A stretch of 64,000 nt of DNA from Rheinheimera pacifica (GTDB lineage: Bacteria; Pseudomonadota; Gammaproteobacteria; Enterobacterales; Alteromonadaceae): positions 43,946 to 107,945 of the forward strand of contig NZ_FNXF01000016.1 of assembly GCF_900108485.1 (NCBI RefSeq). Reading direction: 5' to 3'. The position numbers were made by a program, and so were the translations under genes. This document shows positions 63,951 to 64,000 of the stretch, piece by piece. Every line of letters starts with the position of its first letter. The first letter of the stretch is position 1. Below the pieces are notes generated by a model. That model did not search any database. It saw only the letters and a program-made list of their open reading frames with translations, and was not told the origin of the DNA.

Positions 63951-64000
63951 AAGCTAATTCTCTCAAGAAAATTAGCCTCCGACAAACCCGGTATGATTCA

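Larger units (their letters stand above)
62695..64000 (-). mobile_element. IS3-family insertion sequence, apparently complete (1306 bp)
   Basis: Terminal inverted repeats start TGAATC at 62695 and, inverted, at 64000. The two ends match at 28 of 39 positions by hand alignment, sharing ACCGG and TCGGAGGC blocks. Two overlapping-frame genes, orfA and orfB, lie between. The outer end coincides with the window edge, so target duplication cannot be checked. Confidence 0.85.

Noticed and set aside
1..64000. CRISPR arrays and rRNA genes
   Set aside because: No regularly spaced direct repeats and no rRNA-like sequence were seen.

Overview
This is a 64 kb chromosomal segment from a Gram-negative gammaproteobacterium. 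Evidence for this is LptF/LptG, a TonB-dependent receptor, two RND efflux systems, the pepA-holC-valS operon and a MetJ-type operator. Protein style and gene content look most like the Rheinheimera/Alishewanella group; that placement is an inference from memory, not a search result. The window opens on the last codons of glutathione reductase and closes at the outer end of an IS3-family insertion sequence.

From 1 to 29 kb the sequence is mostly ordinary chromosome. A MocR regulator is divergent from a class II aldolase-like gene and a DapA-family gene. A mipA-response regulator-kinase operon is divergent from an RND adaptor/permease pair, and a response-regulator-like direct repeat lies between them. 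Next come a diguanylate cyclase whose sensor domain matches the plant/cyanobacterial ethylene-binding domain residue for residue, an SMP-30 protein, a ParD-like/methionine aminopeptidase pair, a Gfo/Idh oxidoreductase, a metallophosphoesterase lipoprotein beside a TonB-dependent receptor, and an MHYT hybrid kinase overlapping an HD-GYP response regulator. The folate-independent methionine synthase pair mesX-mesD follows, under a clear MetJ operator.

From about 29.0 to 34.3 kb there is an AT-rich accessory block. It holds an OLD-family ATPase/TOPRIM nuclease and a restriction-endonuclease/STAND-like NTPase, probably anti-phage. A decayed tRNA-Leu and REP-like fragments lie at its right side.

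From 34.3 to 54.3 kb the chromosome resumes: a second RND system (permease before adaptor), the TIGR03546/TIGR03545 pair, an NhaC antiporter, LemA with a membrane partner, a serine hydrolase, pepA-holC-valS, and lptFG (lptF with a TTG start) converging on an RDD-family gene.

From 54.4 kb to the end lies an island beside tRNA-Leu(CAA), whose 5' 40 bases are duplicated just upstream. It carries a minimal mercury-type cassette (merR, merC and a GDCCVxC mini-protein, no merA). An inward-facing block follows: tyrosine recombinase, tandem-AAA ATPase, DUF6641-like protein, RadC-like protein, DUF2787-like protein, HTH regulator and a stand-alone RNase H1 N-terminal-like domain. Two orphan ORFs come next, the last interrupted by a complete IS3-family element (62695-64000). 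The strongest candidates for new biology are the ethylene-sensor cyclase, the OLD/STAND defence pair and the recombinase-AAA island module.
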